A DNA stretch of 63,036 nucleotides, taken from assembly GCF_913055165.1 (NCBI RefSeq), contig NZ_CAJXJS010000020.1, positions 1 through 63,036 on the forward strand, read 5' to 3'. Each line of letters begins with the position of its first letter. The first letter of the stretch is position 1. Of this stretch, positions 8,361-15,727 are shown one piece after another. The stretch comes from an uncultured Devosia sp. (GTDB taxonomy: Bacteria > Pseudomonadota > Alphaproteobacteria > Rhizobiales > Devosiaceae). Under the pieces are notes generated by a model. That model saw only the letters and a list, made by a program, of their open reading frames with translations, ran no database searches and was not told the DNA's origin. A program made the translations under genes and the position numbers.

Positions 8361-9203
8361 TCAAGTGTCGGCCTCCACCGGGGTGCCGAAATAGGCTTCG
8401 ACGATGGCCGGGTTGGCGCGAATTTCGGCCATCGGGCCTTCAGCGATCTTTTCGCCCTGCGCCATCACGATCACCGGATCACAGAGCCGGCCAATCAGGT
8501 CCATATCGTGTTCGATGACGAAGAAGGTGTAGCCCAGTTCGCGGTTCATGCGCTCGATATTGCCGGCCAGGTCATTGAGGAGGGTCTTGTTGACGCCCGC
8601 CGCCACCTCGTCGAGCAGCACCACCTTGGCATCGACCATCATGGTGCGCCCCAGTTCGAGCAGCTTCTTCTGGCCGCCCGAGAGATTGCCCGCCAATTCG
8701 TCGCGCACATGGCCGAGTTTCAAGAAATCGATGACGTCCAGCGCCTTCTTGCGCACCTCGGTTTCGCGGCTCTTGACCAGGCCGGGGCGGAACCAGACAT
8801 CAACCAGATGCTCGCCTGGCTGGTCGCCCGGCACCATCATCAGGTTTTCCAGCGCCGTCATCTGCGAAAATTCATGCGCGATCTGGAAGGTGCGCAGCAT
8901 GCCGATGCGGAACAGCTGGTGTGGCGGCAGGCCGGTGACGTCTTCTCCGTCAAAGATCACCTGCCCCTCATCAGGGACGATATTGCCCGCCACCATGTTG
9001 AACAGGGTGGACTTGCCCGCGCCATTGGGGCCGATCAGCCCGGTGATCGAGCCGCGACGGACCGACAAGGAGCAATTATTGACGGCGGTAAGCCCGCCAA
9101 AGCGTTTTGAGACGTTGCGAACGTCTATGACCAAGTCTGAGGACAAGCTGAATTTCGCCCCGGTTGTTCCTGAATGCCTGTGTGCCCGGTTCAATCCGGG
9201 CAA
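8361..9203 (-). CDS. livG: Branched-chain amino acid ABC transporter ATPase LivG
   Basis: This 280-residue ATPase (from TTG 9203) has Walker A GPNGAGKST, signature NLSGGQKKLLELGRTMM, Walker B VVLLDEVAAGVN and the switch FFVIEHDMDLIGRL. The DEVAAG form, with Val-Ala in place of Pro-Ser, is seen in many LivG proteins. No ATG is available near the conserved start. TTG 9203 and TTG 9194 are possible, but TTG 9146 (reading LSSDLVIDVRN) with GGGGCG about 9 nt upstream fits the domain boundary better, so the first 19 residues are doubtful. It is the promoter-proximal gene of the liv operon. Confidence 0.92.
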   Translation of the reverse strand: MPGLNRAHRHSGTTGAKFSLSSDLVIDVRNVSKRFGGLTAVNNCSLSVRRGSITGLIGPNGAGKSTLFNMVAGNIVPDEGQVIFDGEDVTGLPPHQLFRIGMLRTFQIAHEFSQMTALENLMMVPGDQPGEHLVDVWFRPGLVKSRETEVRKKALDVIDFLKLGHVRDELAGNLSGGQKKLLELGRTMMVDAKVVLLDEVAAGVNKTLLNDLAGNIERMNRELGYTFFVIEHDMDLIGRLCDPVIVMAQGEKIAEGPMAEIRANPAIVEAYFGTPVEADT

Positions 9204-9237
9204 TTTTGCGGCATCTGCTCACAAGAGCGCCCCAATA

Positions 9238-9618
9238 TCAACCTTCTGCTGGGTTCGGGACGGCAGCGAGCACGGCGTCTGCTGTGGATTTGTTGTTGGC
9301 CAGCGGCACATCATAGAGTGTGGCCAGCCGCGTCAGCGCCTTGACATCGACATCATGCGGCTGGGCCGAAAGCGGGTCGATAAAGAAGATGAGGACATCC
9401 AGCCGTCCCTCGCAGATCATCGCCCCCAATTGCTGGTCGCCGCCCAGGGGGCCGCTCTTGAGCAGATGCACATCGAGCCCGGTCGCAGCCTTGACGCGGC
9501 TGCCAGTGGTGCCGGTGCCCCAGAGTTCATGCAGGCCGAGCCTGTCCCTGTGCGCCTCGGCCCAGCGGCAGAGATCGTCCTTCTTGTCGTCGTGGGCCAC
9601 CAGTCCAATGCGCGCCAT
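9238..9618 (-). CDS. mgsA: Methylglyoxal synthase
   Basis: This 126-residue cytoplasmic enzyme converts dihydroxyacetone phosphate to methylglyoxal and phosphate, a bypass that relieves sugar-phosphate stress. The family signatures are intact: [15 protein letters not shown] at the N-terminus, GTGTTG (phosphate loop), [14 protein letters not shown] with the catalytic Asp, DPLSAQPHD with the His, and ANNKSTAD. Length is slightly below the usual 140-150 residues because the C-terminus is short. It lies just upstream of livG on the same strand (35 bp from the TTG 9203 start), but a functional link is not evident. Confidence 0.95.
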   Translation of the reverse strand: MARIGLVAHDDKKDDLCRWAEAHRDRLGLHELWGTGTTGSRVKAATGLDVHLLKSGPLGGDQQLGAMICEGRLDVLIFFIDPLSAQPHDVDVKALTRLATLYDVPLANNKSTADAVLAAVPNPAEG

Positions 9619-9686
9619 GCCATCCGTCTCCCTTGCGAGCTGGCGCCTTCTTGCCTGTCACATGGAGAAAGGGCAAGCCGGTCCCC

Positions 9687-11171
9687 CTAACCAACATGCC
9701 AATGCGCCGCCAGCGCCGCCTGGTCCTGGACCAGGCAGGGCGCCGCATCCACCTCGTCTGCGCAGTCCGGTGCGAAGGCAGCGGCCAGATCGGCAAGCGC
9801 TTCGGCGCCTTCCAGCGCCTCACGCAGGCCGGCCATGGCGGCCTGCCGTTGCGCCAGGTCGCCGGTAAGGTCGTGGCGCAATTGCTCGGCCGCCAATGCG
9901 GCGTCCGCCAGCGCCGCGCCTTGGGTGCGCAGCAGTCCAACGACATCGCTGGTGCTGTCGGCACCCTCCACGGTCGCACTGAGCCGGGTCATCGCGCGGT
10001 CCAGCACTTGGCTCTGGTGGTCAAGCCGGGTGCGCACGCCGTGCAACTGACCGGCGAGCCCGGTCAGCCCTGCACCCAGCGCCTGCAACGCCCCGCCCCC
10101 TTCCTGAGCGGTCGCCAGTTGCACATTGAGCTGCAGACCCTCGACCTGCTCGGCAAGGGCGGCGAGAGTCTCCAGCTCAGCCTGCAGCGCCGACAACGCT
10201 TGCGCTGCACCAGCCGCTGATTTCTTGGCTCCCCCGCGCTGCCGGGACTGCGTCCGGACTCTGCGCTCCAGCTCAGCGGTCACCCCGGTATCCTGTGCAA
10301 GCTCGTTCGCCGCCACCAGGGCTTCGGCCAGGGCAGTGGCCGCCGCCACCCGCTCATCCTGGCCGGACAGCATCGCCCTGCCCCCCTCCACCGCGCGACC
10401 GGCGATATGCCGTGTCGCGGCGCTAGCAGATTCGAGATCGGCGATGAGGGTGAGGACCTTGTCAGCCAGCCGCCCTGCCCCCTCCTGGATCGGCGCCAGC
10501 TCGGGGTCCATTGCCGCTGCGGCATCTGGGTCACGCTGGCCCTCCGCAGCCAGTTCCAGCATCCGCCCGGCCTTGCTGATCGTGGCACGCAGGCGCTGAC
10601 GCTGGGCTTCGACGGCATTCAGCCCCTCCTCGCGCAATTTGCCCAGATAGCCAGACATGCTGAGATCGATATCGAGCAGGATGCCGCAAAGAAGAGCCAC
10701 CAGCCCATCCGCCAGGGCATCCACCGCCTGCACCATCCGGCTGTCGTCCGCGCCACCGAACAGCCTCAGCGCCGGGCGGCGAGTCTTGAGCACCGACACC
10801 ATTCCCGCCTGCAGCATGCCCCTGACCAGGCTATCCACCAGGCTCGCATAGCTGCCCACATGCCAGCGCGGTTCAAGCCCGATCCGCGCGTGGCGCTGCC
10901 CCATCCGGGTCGCGGCCTCGGCAAATTGCCGGTCAAACCGTCCCGAAGCCAGGGCCCGCCAATGCTCGGCCAGGCCATCGCCATTGGCCTCGATACGGTC
11001 GCGGCCATAGAGGAAGCGCGCGGCGCTGGGCGTCGTCGCCAATTGCGCCTGAAACCGCTGCAGGGCCTGCTCCACCTGGGGTTCGATCAGGGCTGATAGG
11101 GGGGCGAGCCGCGCCTCCACATCTGCACCGAGCCCGAGAAAATCGAGCCTTTGCTGAAGTGTTTCCTGCAT
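9687..11171 (-). CDS. Globin-coupled sensor with degenerate methyl-accepting domain
   Basis: Residues 1-180 are a protoglobin-type sensor: RMGQRHARIGLEPRWHVGSY places the proximal haem His at residue 94, as in HemAT-like oxygen sensors. The remainder (about 200-494) is alpha-helical, Ala/Leu/Glu/Gln-rich coiled coil laid out like an MCP signalling domain, but the invariant hairpin tip is missing. Where neighbours have [18 protein letters not shown] this protein has LQLNVQLATAQEGGG, and the CheR-tether pentapeptide is absent. It is therefore unlikely to bind CheA/CheW in the normal way. It may dampen receptor arrays, signal to another partner, or be decaying, although the frame is intact over 494 codons. 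The start ATG 11171 lies 65 bp below a GTTAACC motif. Confidence 0.85.
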   Translation of the reverse strand: MQETLQQRLDFLGLGADVEARLAPLSALIEPQVEQALQRFQAQLATTPSAARFLYGRDRIEANGDGLAEHWRALASGRFDRQFAEAATRMGQRHARIGLEPRWHVGSYASLVDSLVRGMLQAGMVSVLKTRRPALRLFGGADDSRMVQAVDALADGLVALLCGILLDIDLSMSGYLGKLREEGLNAVEAQRQRLRATISKAGRMLELAAEGQRDPDAAAAMDPELAPIQEGAGRLADKVLTLIADLESASAATRHIAGRAVEGGRAMLSGQDERVAAATALAEALVAANELAQDTGVTAELERRVRTQSRQRGGAKKSAAGAAQALSALQAELETLAALAEQVEGLQLNVQLATAQEGGGALQALGAGLTGLAGQLHGVRTRLDHQSQVLDRAMTRLSATVEGADSTSDVVGLLRTQGAALADAALAAEQLRHDLTGDLAQRQAAMAGLREALEGAEALADLAAAFAPDCADEVDAAPCLVQDQAALAAHWHVG

Positions 11172-11235
11172 GCCACCCTCGTTCCGTCAAAGCCCAGCTT
11201 CAGCTCCGATCAGACCCTTTGGCGGTAAATATCAT

Positions 11236-11242
11236 GGTTAAC
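11236..11242 (-). promoter_or_regulatory. TTAACC-type motif upstream of the globin sensor gene
   Basis: The minus strand reads GTTAACC 65 bp before the start codon. Similar TTAACC or TTAAAC elements precede most transcription units of the chemotaxis locus at comparable distances (see findings). Function is inferred. Confidence 0.35.
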
Positions 11243-11248
11243 AAAACC

Positions 11249-11623
11249 CTATCGGCTTCTACGTAGGTCCGGCCCGGAGGAAAGTGCGATAGCCTCCCCG
11301 ACCAGCATCGCCAATCCGGCCTCCGGCACAGCGTCGCCGGGACAAAGGCGCATAAAACGACCCTTCTTGAGGTGATCACCCTCAAGCAGTCCTTCCGGGT
11401 CCTCGAGCAGCCGGCCCTGTTCAAAATAGATCGCGACCCGGTCCTCATGCGGAAACACCGCACAGATAAGACCGGCCCGCGCGTGCCGGAAATTGATAGA
11501 GCGCCAGCCGAATTTGACGGTGCCAGACAGGTCCGGCATGGCGGCGAGCTGGGAGACGACCGACCGGCAGAGCCCGCCGATCTTTTCTGGCAGTGGCTGC
11601 AACAGCCGGTCGAGATCGTCCAT
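11249..11623 (-). CDS. DUF1801 domain protein
   Basis: The gene starts at ATG 11623 (MDDLDRLLQPLPEK), two bases after the stop of the preceding gene; the longer open frame upstream only shadows that gene. The 124-residue product shows the DUF1801 (YdhG-like) pattern: VKFGWRSINFRHARAGLICAVFP, then VAIYFEQGRLLEDPEGLL. The biochemical role of this family is not established; the fold is a small alpha/beta barrel-like domain. Together with the ABM-like gene it forms a two-gene unit lodged between the two globin-coupled sensor genes, all on the same strand. No signal peptide or membrane segment. Confidence 0.8.
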   Translation of the reverse strand: MDDLDRLLQPLPEKIGGLCRSVVSQLAAMPDLSGTVKFGWRSINFRHARAGLICAVFPHEDRVAIYFEQGRLLEDPEGLLEGDHLKKGRFMRLCPGDAVPEAGLAMLVGEAIALSSGPDLRRSR

Positions 11624-11625
11624 TC

Positions 11626-11922
11626 TTACGCCGCCAAGCGGATGGTGCTGTGCCGCATGACAATGCTTGCCGGATCGATCATCATCATGGCCGGAAACTG
11701 GCCCATCACCCGGTTCATCTCGGCTGCCGCAGCTTTGGCCTCCGCCTCTCCGGACCAGATGACCATGTCGGTCCACTCGCCGTCCTCGGCCTCGGTCAGT
11801 GTACGACTGACAAAGCCGGGCTGGCTCTGCGCCCATGCATTGACCGCCTCATTGGCGGCGAGAAAGCTGGTCGCATCATTATCGGCGAGGCGGAAACAAA
11901 CCAGTTCAAGAACCTGCATCAT
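11626..11922 (-). CDS. Small ABM-like (dimeric alpha/beta barrel) protein
   Basis: This 98-residue protein starts with two adjacent ATGs (11922 and 11919); GGAG lies six bases before the second, which is slightly preferred. The pattern resembles the antibiotic biosynthesis monooxygenase/ferredoxin-like barrel fold: VLELVCFRLAD, a central NAWAQSQPGFVSRTLTEAEDG, WTDMVIWSG and a C-terminal helix AAAAEMNRVMG. Such proteins act on small aromatic or haem-like substrates or simply dimerise; no specific role can be assigned. Location between two haem-sensor genes is suggestive but unproven. Confidence 0.75.
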   Translation of the reverse strand: MMQVLELVCFRLADNDATSFLAANEAVNAWAQSQPGFVSRTLTEAEDGEWTDMVIWSGEAEAKAAAAEMNRVMGQFPAMMMIDPASIVMRHSTIRLAA

Positions 11923-12007
11923 TCACTCCAGATGACAATCGCGGCGTTACAACTGCCGCCATTGCCTTCTGGTGCAAGGTCGTGACAGGCCGCGTCAGCA
12001 GAACCGG

Positions 12008-13612
12008 CTAGAAGGCCTCCCAGTCGCTCGACAGGGCCAAATTGCCGGTGCTGCGCAAGGCCGGGCGGGATCGGGTTTCCGCCGCCGCCTGCTTGCCTGG
12101 CGAGGCGGACCGACCCTGTTCGATGCGGAACACCTCGACAATCCGGTCAAGCTCGCTGGCCTGGGCCTCGGTCTGTTCGATGGCCGCATTGGTCTCTTCG
12201 ACCAAGGCTGCATTGTGCTGGGTCATCTCGTCCATCTGCCGGACGGCCACCGTGATCTCTTCGAGCGAGGCGGATTGTTCGCCATTGTCCCGCGCGATCG
12301 TATCGATCAGGTTCGCGCTTTCTTCCGCCCGGGCCCGGATATCCTGCAGGGTTTCGGCGGCCCGGACCACCAATTGCGTTCCGTTGCGCACTTCCCCGGC
12401 GCTGGCTTCGATCAATTGCTTGACGTCGCTCGATGCCTGCGCGGCGCTCTGGGCCAAGCGCCGCACCTCGATCGCAACCACCGCAAAACCCTTGCCCGCC
12501 TCGCCGGCGCGCGCCGCTTCGACTGAGGCATTGAGAGCCAGCAGATTGGTCTGGAAGGCGATATCGTCGATCAATCCGATAATGTTGGAAATCTTGGACG
12601 AGGAGTTCTCGATGGCCGACATGGCCTGGGTCGCCTCGCCCATGACGATGCCGCCGTCATTGGCGCTGCCGGCCAGGCGACGGGCTGTTTCACTGGCCAC
12701 CCCGGCCCGCTTGGCATTCTCAACCACGGCCGATGACAATTGCTCGATGGAGGCCGTTGTCTCCTCGATCGTGGCTGCCTGGCGGGTCGTGCGGTCGGCC
12801 AGGTCATTGGCCCCGGAAAGGATTTCGCCCGTTGCGGTCTTCAGCGATCGAGAGGTCTGCTGCAACTGCCCGACAATGCCGGCGAGTTTTTCGGCCACCG
12901 CATTGGTATCATGCTTGATCTGTTCGAACTCGGGATCGAGCTCTTCGGTAACCCGGCTGGTCAGATTGCCCTCTGCAACGTCCTTGAGCACCGCGCCGGT
13001 CGCGGCAACGGCCTTTTCGATCTTGGCGCGGGCGGCGTCATCGGCCGCGCGCGCGTCACCGGTCAGCTTGTCGAAATAGGCGGTCACACCCAGATCGATA
13101 TCGAGCAGCATCGATTTGAGGACGGCGATCAGGGCTTCGGTCATGGTTTCGACACTCGCCATCACCGCCTCGGGCTTGGGCGGCACCGGGGCCCCGAACC
13201 GGCCCTTGACCGGCTGCAGGGCCGCCTGCATCGCATCCAGCACCACACCGCGCACTAGCGTTTCCATGATCACGCCATAGCCGCCAATATGCCAGCGCGG
13301 CTCCAGGCCGATCTGGGCATGGCGCAGGCCGACGCGCGAGCTGGCCTCCATATAGGCTTCGTCCAGCTGGCCGGTGGCAATGGCATTCCAGTGGCCGACC
13401 TGCTTGGATTTGGCTCGATCCATTTGCGGTCGACCGTCGAAGAACCGGTTCACCGCCGGAACCGTGCCGATCTTGGCGTAGAATAATGTCAGCGCCGTTT
13501 CCAGATGCGCCTCGATACTGGGTTGGATATCGGCCATGCGGCTGCGTGCGGTCGCATCCAGGCCAATGAAATCGAGCCTGGATTGCAGGGCATCGGGAGC
13601 GTGTTCAGCCAT
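12008..13612 (-). CDS. Globin-coupled methyl-accepting chemotaxis protein (HemAT-like)
   Basis: This is a soluble 534-residue oxygen-type chemoreceptor with no membrane segment. Residues 8-185 form the protoglobin sensor, with proximal His98 in RVGLRHAQIGLEPRWHIGGY. A HAMP-like linker (VLKDVAEGNLTSRV) follows, then the full MCP signalling domain with the tip [18 protein letters not shown]. The last five residues, DWEAF, match the xWxxF tether for CheR/CheB. ATG 13612 is preceded by AAGGTGAG; two in-frame starts upstream (13636, 13666) are possible. It is the partner and probable ancestor of the degenerate globin sensor 840 bp away. Expected to sense O2, possibly CO or NO. Confidence 0.93.
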   Translation of the reverse strand: MAEHAPDALQSRLDFIGLDATARSRMADIQPSIEAHLETALTLFYAKIGTVPAVNRFFDGRPQMDRAKSKQVGHWNAIATGQLDEAYMEASSRVGLRHAQIGLEPRWHIGGYGVIMETLVRGVVLDAMQAALQPVKGRFGAPVPPKPEAVMASVETMTEALIAVLKSMLLDIDLGVTAYFDKLTGDARAADDAARAKIEKAVAATGAVLKDVAEGNLTSRVTEELDPEFEQIKHDTNAVAEKLAGIVGQLQQTSRSLKTATGEILSGANDLADRTTRQAATIEETTASIEQLSSAVVENAKRAGVASETARRLAGSANDGGIVMGEATQAMSAIENSSSKISNIIGLIDDIAFQTNLLALNASVEAARAGEAGKGFAVVAIEVRRLAQSAAQASSDVKQLIEASAGEVRNGTQLVVRAAETLQDIRARAEESANLIDTIARDNGEQSASLEEITVAVRQMDEMTQHNAALVEETNAAIEQTEAQASELDRIVEVFRIEQGRSASPGKQAAAETRSRPALRSTGNLALSSDWEAF

Positions 13613-13741
13613 TGGCCTCACCTTGAGCAAAGACATTAAGGAGCCTGCTCCAGGCCAGACTCCCAAATCTTGGTCCGGATCAGTTCGGCCCAGACTAGGA
13701 CTCTATGGTAAACCCATGGTGAATAAGATCCACAGCGGGTC

Positions 13742-15487
13742 CTATTGCTCCACCCAGCCCCCTCCGGCGACCTTGACCAGCTTGGGTGCCCCCCGCTGGG
13801 CCGGGCGCCGATCCGGACTGGACGCCTCGGCCAGCCGGAACACCTCGACAATCCGGTCCAGCTCTCCCGCCTGGCTTTCGGTCTGTTCGATCGCTGCATT
13901 GGTCTGTTCGACCAGCGCCGCATTATGCTGGGTCATCTCGTCCATCTGCCGGACAGCCACGGCCACCTCTTCCAGCGCACCAGCCTGCTCGCGATTCTCC
14001 CGGGCGATCTCGTCGATCAGGACGGCGCTTTCCTCGGCACCGGAGAGGATATCATTGAGCCCCTCGGCGGCCTTGCCCACCAATTGCGCCCCGGCTCGCA
14101 CCTCTCCGGCGCTGGCTTCGATCAGCACCTTGACCTCGGCGGAAGCCTCCGCCGCGCTCTGCGCCAGGCGCCGCACTTCCACCGCGACAACGGCAAAGCC
14201 CTTGCCCGCTTCTCCGGCCCGCGCCGCCTCTACCGAGGCGTTCAGCGCCAGCAAATTGGTCTGGAAGGCGATGTCGTCGATCATGCCGATGATGTTGGAG
14301 ATCTTTGCCGATGACGCCTCGATGGCGGTCATGGCGGTGGTGGCATCGGACATGACGGCGCCGCTCTCGGTGGCGCTTTGGGAGACCTGGCGCGCCTTGG
14401 TGCTGGCTGTCGCCGCGCGCTTGGCATTGTCTGCCACGGCACCCGACAATTGCTCGACCGCCGCCGAGGTCTCCTCGATCGTGGCCGCCTGCTTGGTCGT
14501 TCGGCTCGACAAATCATTGGCGCCTGAAAGTATTTCTGCCGTCGCCGTGCGCAGCGTGCGCGACGCCCGGCTCAACCCGGTGACGATGCCGTCGAGCCGC
14601 TCCAGCGACTGGTTGAAGGCCTGTCGCAACTGCTCGTACTGCCCGGTGAATTCGGTATCGATGCGGGCCGTCAGGTCACCTTCGGCCATGCGCTCCAGGC
14701 TCTGCGTCAGCGAGCTGAGAATGCCTTCGCAGCGCTTGCGCTCGGTGATGTCGGTGGCGAATTTGACGACTTTGACCGGCCGCCCGGCCGCGTCCAGGAT
14801 TGGATTGTAGCTGGCCTGGATCCACACCTCCCTGCCAGCCTTGCCAAAGCGCTGGAACTCGGCTGCCTCATATTGGCCGGCCCGCAGCCGCGCCCAGAAT
14901 TGCTCATAGGCCTCGGACTGCACATAATCCGGCGCGCAGAACATGGAATGATGCCGCCCCACAATCTCGTCCAGACGATAGCCGACCGTGGCCAGGAAAT
15001 TGTCATTGGCGGTGAGGATCGTGCCGTCCAGATCAAAGGCGATAACCGCCTGCACCCGGGAAATGGCTTCGATCTGCGCGGCATGATCTGCCGCCTGCTG
15101 CTTCTGCGCCGTGATGTCGGAGGCAAACTTGATGACCCGGACCGGCTTGCCCGACCGGTCGAGCACCGGATTGTAGCTGGCCTGAATCCAGACCTCACGC
15201 CCGCCCTTGGCAAAGCGCTGGAAAGCGGCCGATTTGAATTTGCCAGCCCGCAAGTCAGCCCAGAAGCTCTTGTAGTCGGCGCTGGCCGCATAGGCTGGAT
15301 CGCAGAACATGGCGTGGTGCTGGCCCTGCACCTCGTCCAATGCATAGCCCATGGCATCAAGGAACGTCTTGTTGGCCGTGATGATCGTGCCGTCCAGCGC
15401 AAACTCGATCACCGCCTGGCTGCGCTCGATCGCCTCGACCTTTGACCGGTCGCTCCGCCCGCGTGACCCTGAAAACAAACCACCCAT
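13742..15487 (-). CDS. Double-PAS methyl-accepting chemotaxis protein (cytoplasmic)
   Basis: The protein has 581 residues from ATG 15487, preceded by AAGGGGG. Two tandem PAS domains are visible (about residues 22-135 and 145-255), each ending in a PAC motif ([12 protein letters not shown] then VKFASDIT / VKFATDIT). A short linker with a HAMP-like stretch ([13 protein letters not shown]) leads into a complete MCP domain with tip [18 protein letters not shown]. There is no transmembrane segment, so it probably senses redox or an intracellular ligand, as Aer-like PAS receptors do with FAD. It lacks the C-terminal xWxxF tether and ends GGGWVEQ. The PAS repeats are highly alike, implying internal duplication. 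Confidence 0.93.
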   Translation of the reverse strand: MGGLFSGSRGRSDRSKVEAIERSQAVIEFALDGTIITANKTFLDAMGYALDEVQGQHHAMFCDPAYAASADYKSFWADLRAGKFKSAAFQRFAKGGREVWIQASYNPVLDRSGKPVRVIKFASDITAQKQQAADHAAQIEAISRVQAVIAFDLDGTILTANDNFLATVGYRLDEIVGRHHSMFCAPDYVQSEAYEQFWARLRAGQYEAAEFQRFGKAGREVWIQASYNPILDAAGRPVKVVKFATDITERKRCEGILSSLTQSLERMAEGDLTARIDTEFTGQYEQLRQAFNQSLERLDGIVTGLSRASRTLRTATAEILSGANDLSSRTTKQAATIEETSAAVEQLSGAVADNAKRAATASTKARQVSQSATESGAVMSDATTAMTAIEASSAKISNIIGMIDDIAFQTNLLALNASVEAARAGEAGKGFAVVAVEVRRLAQSAAEASAEVKVLIEASAGEVRAGAQLVGKAAEGLNDILSGAEESAVLIDEIARENREQAGALEEVAVAVRQMDEMTQHNAALVEQTNAAIEQTESQAGELDRIVEVFRLAEASSPDRRPAQRGAPKLVKVAGGGWVEQ

Positions 15488-15548
15488 TACAACCCCCTTG
15501 CCGTTCGACCGCACTCGAACGTCTCTGGGGACAAGGCTGCGCTCACAC

Positions 15549-15556
15549 GGTTAAAA
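15549..15556 (-). promoter_or_regulatory. TTAACC-type motif upstream of the double-PAS receptor gene
   Basis: The minus strand reads TTTTAACC about 62 bp before ATG 15487, matching the recurring element of the chemotaxis locus in sequence and distance. Role is inferred. Confidence 0.35.
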
Positions 15557-15727
15557 CTTCCTCCACGACAATATACGTTTTTGCGTAGCACCAGTTATTT
15601 AGCGCGATGGCCTCGCCGGATTGGAAGTATAAATCAGGCTAACGGGGGCCTCTGGACTATCCCCTATGGGCTTTCGATCCTGTTTCTCCCTATTTTCTGG
15701 CCGTTTCAACGCTGCCGCAAGGATAGC

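Noticed and set aside
9183..9202. Inverted repeat TGCCCGG/CCGGGCA as terminator of mgsA
   Set aside because: No T-run follows on the minus strand and no gene on the plus strand ends there.
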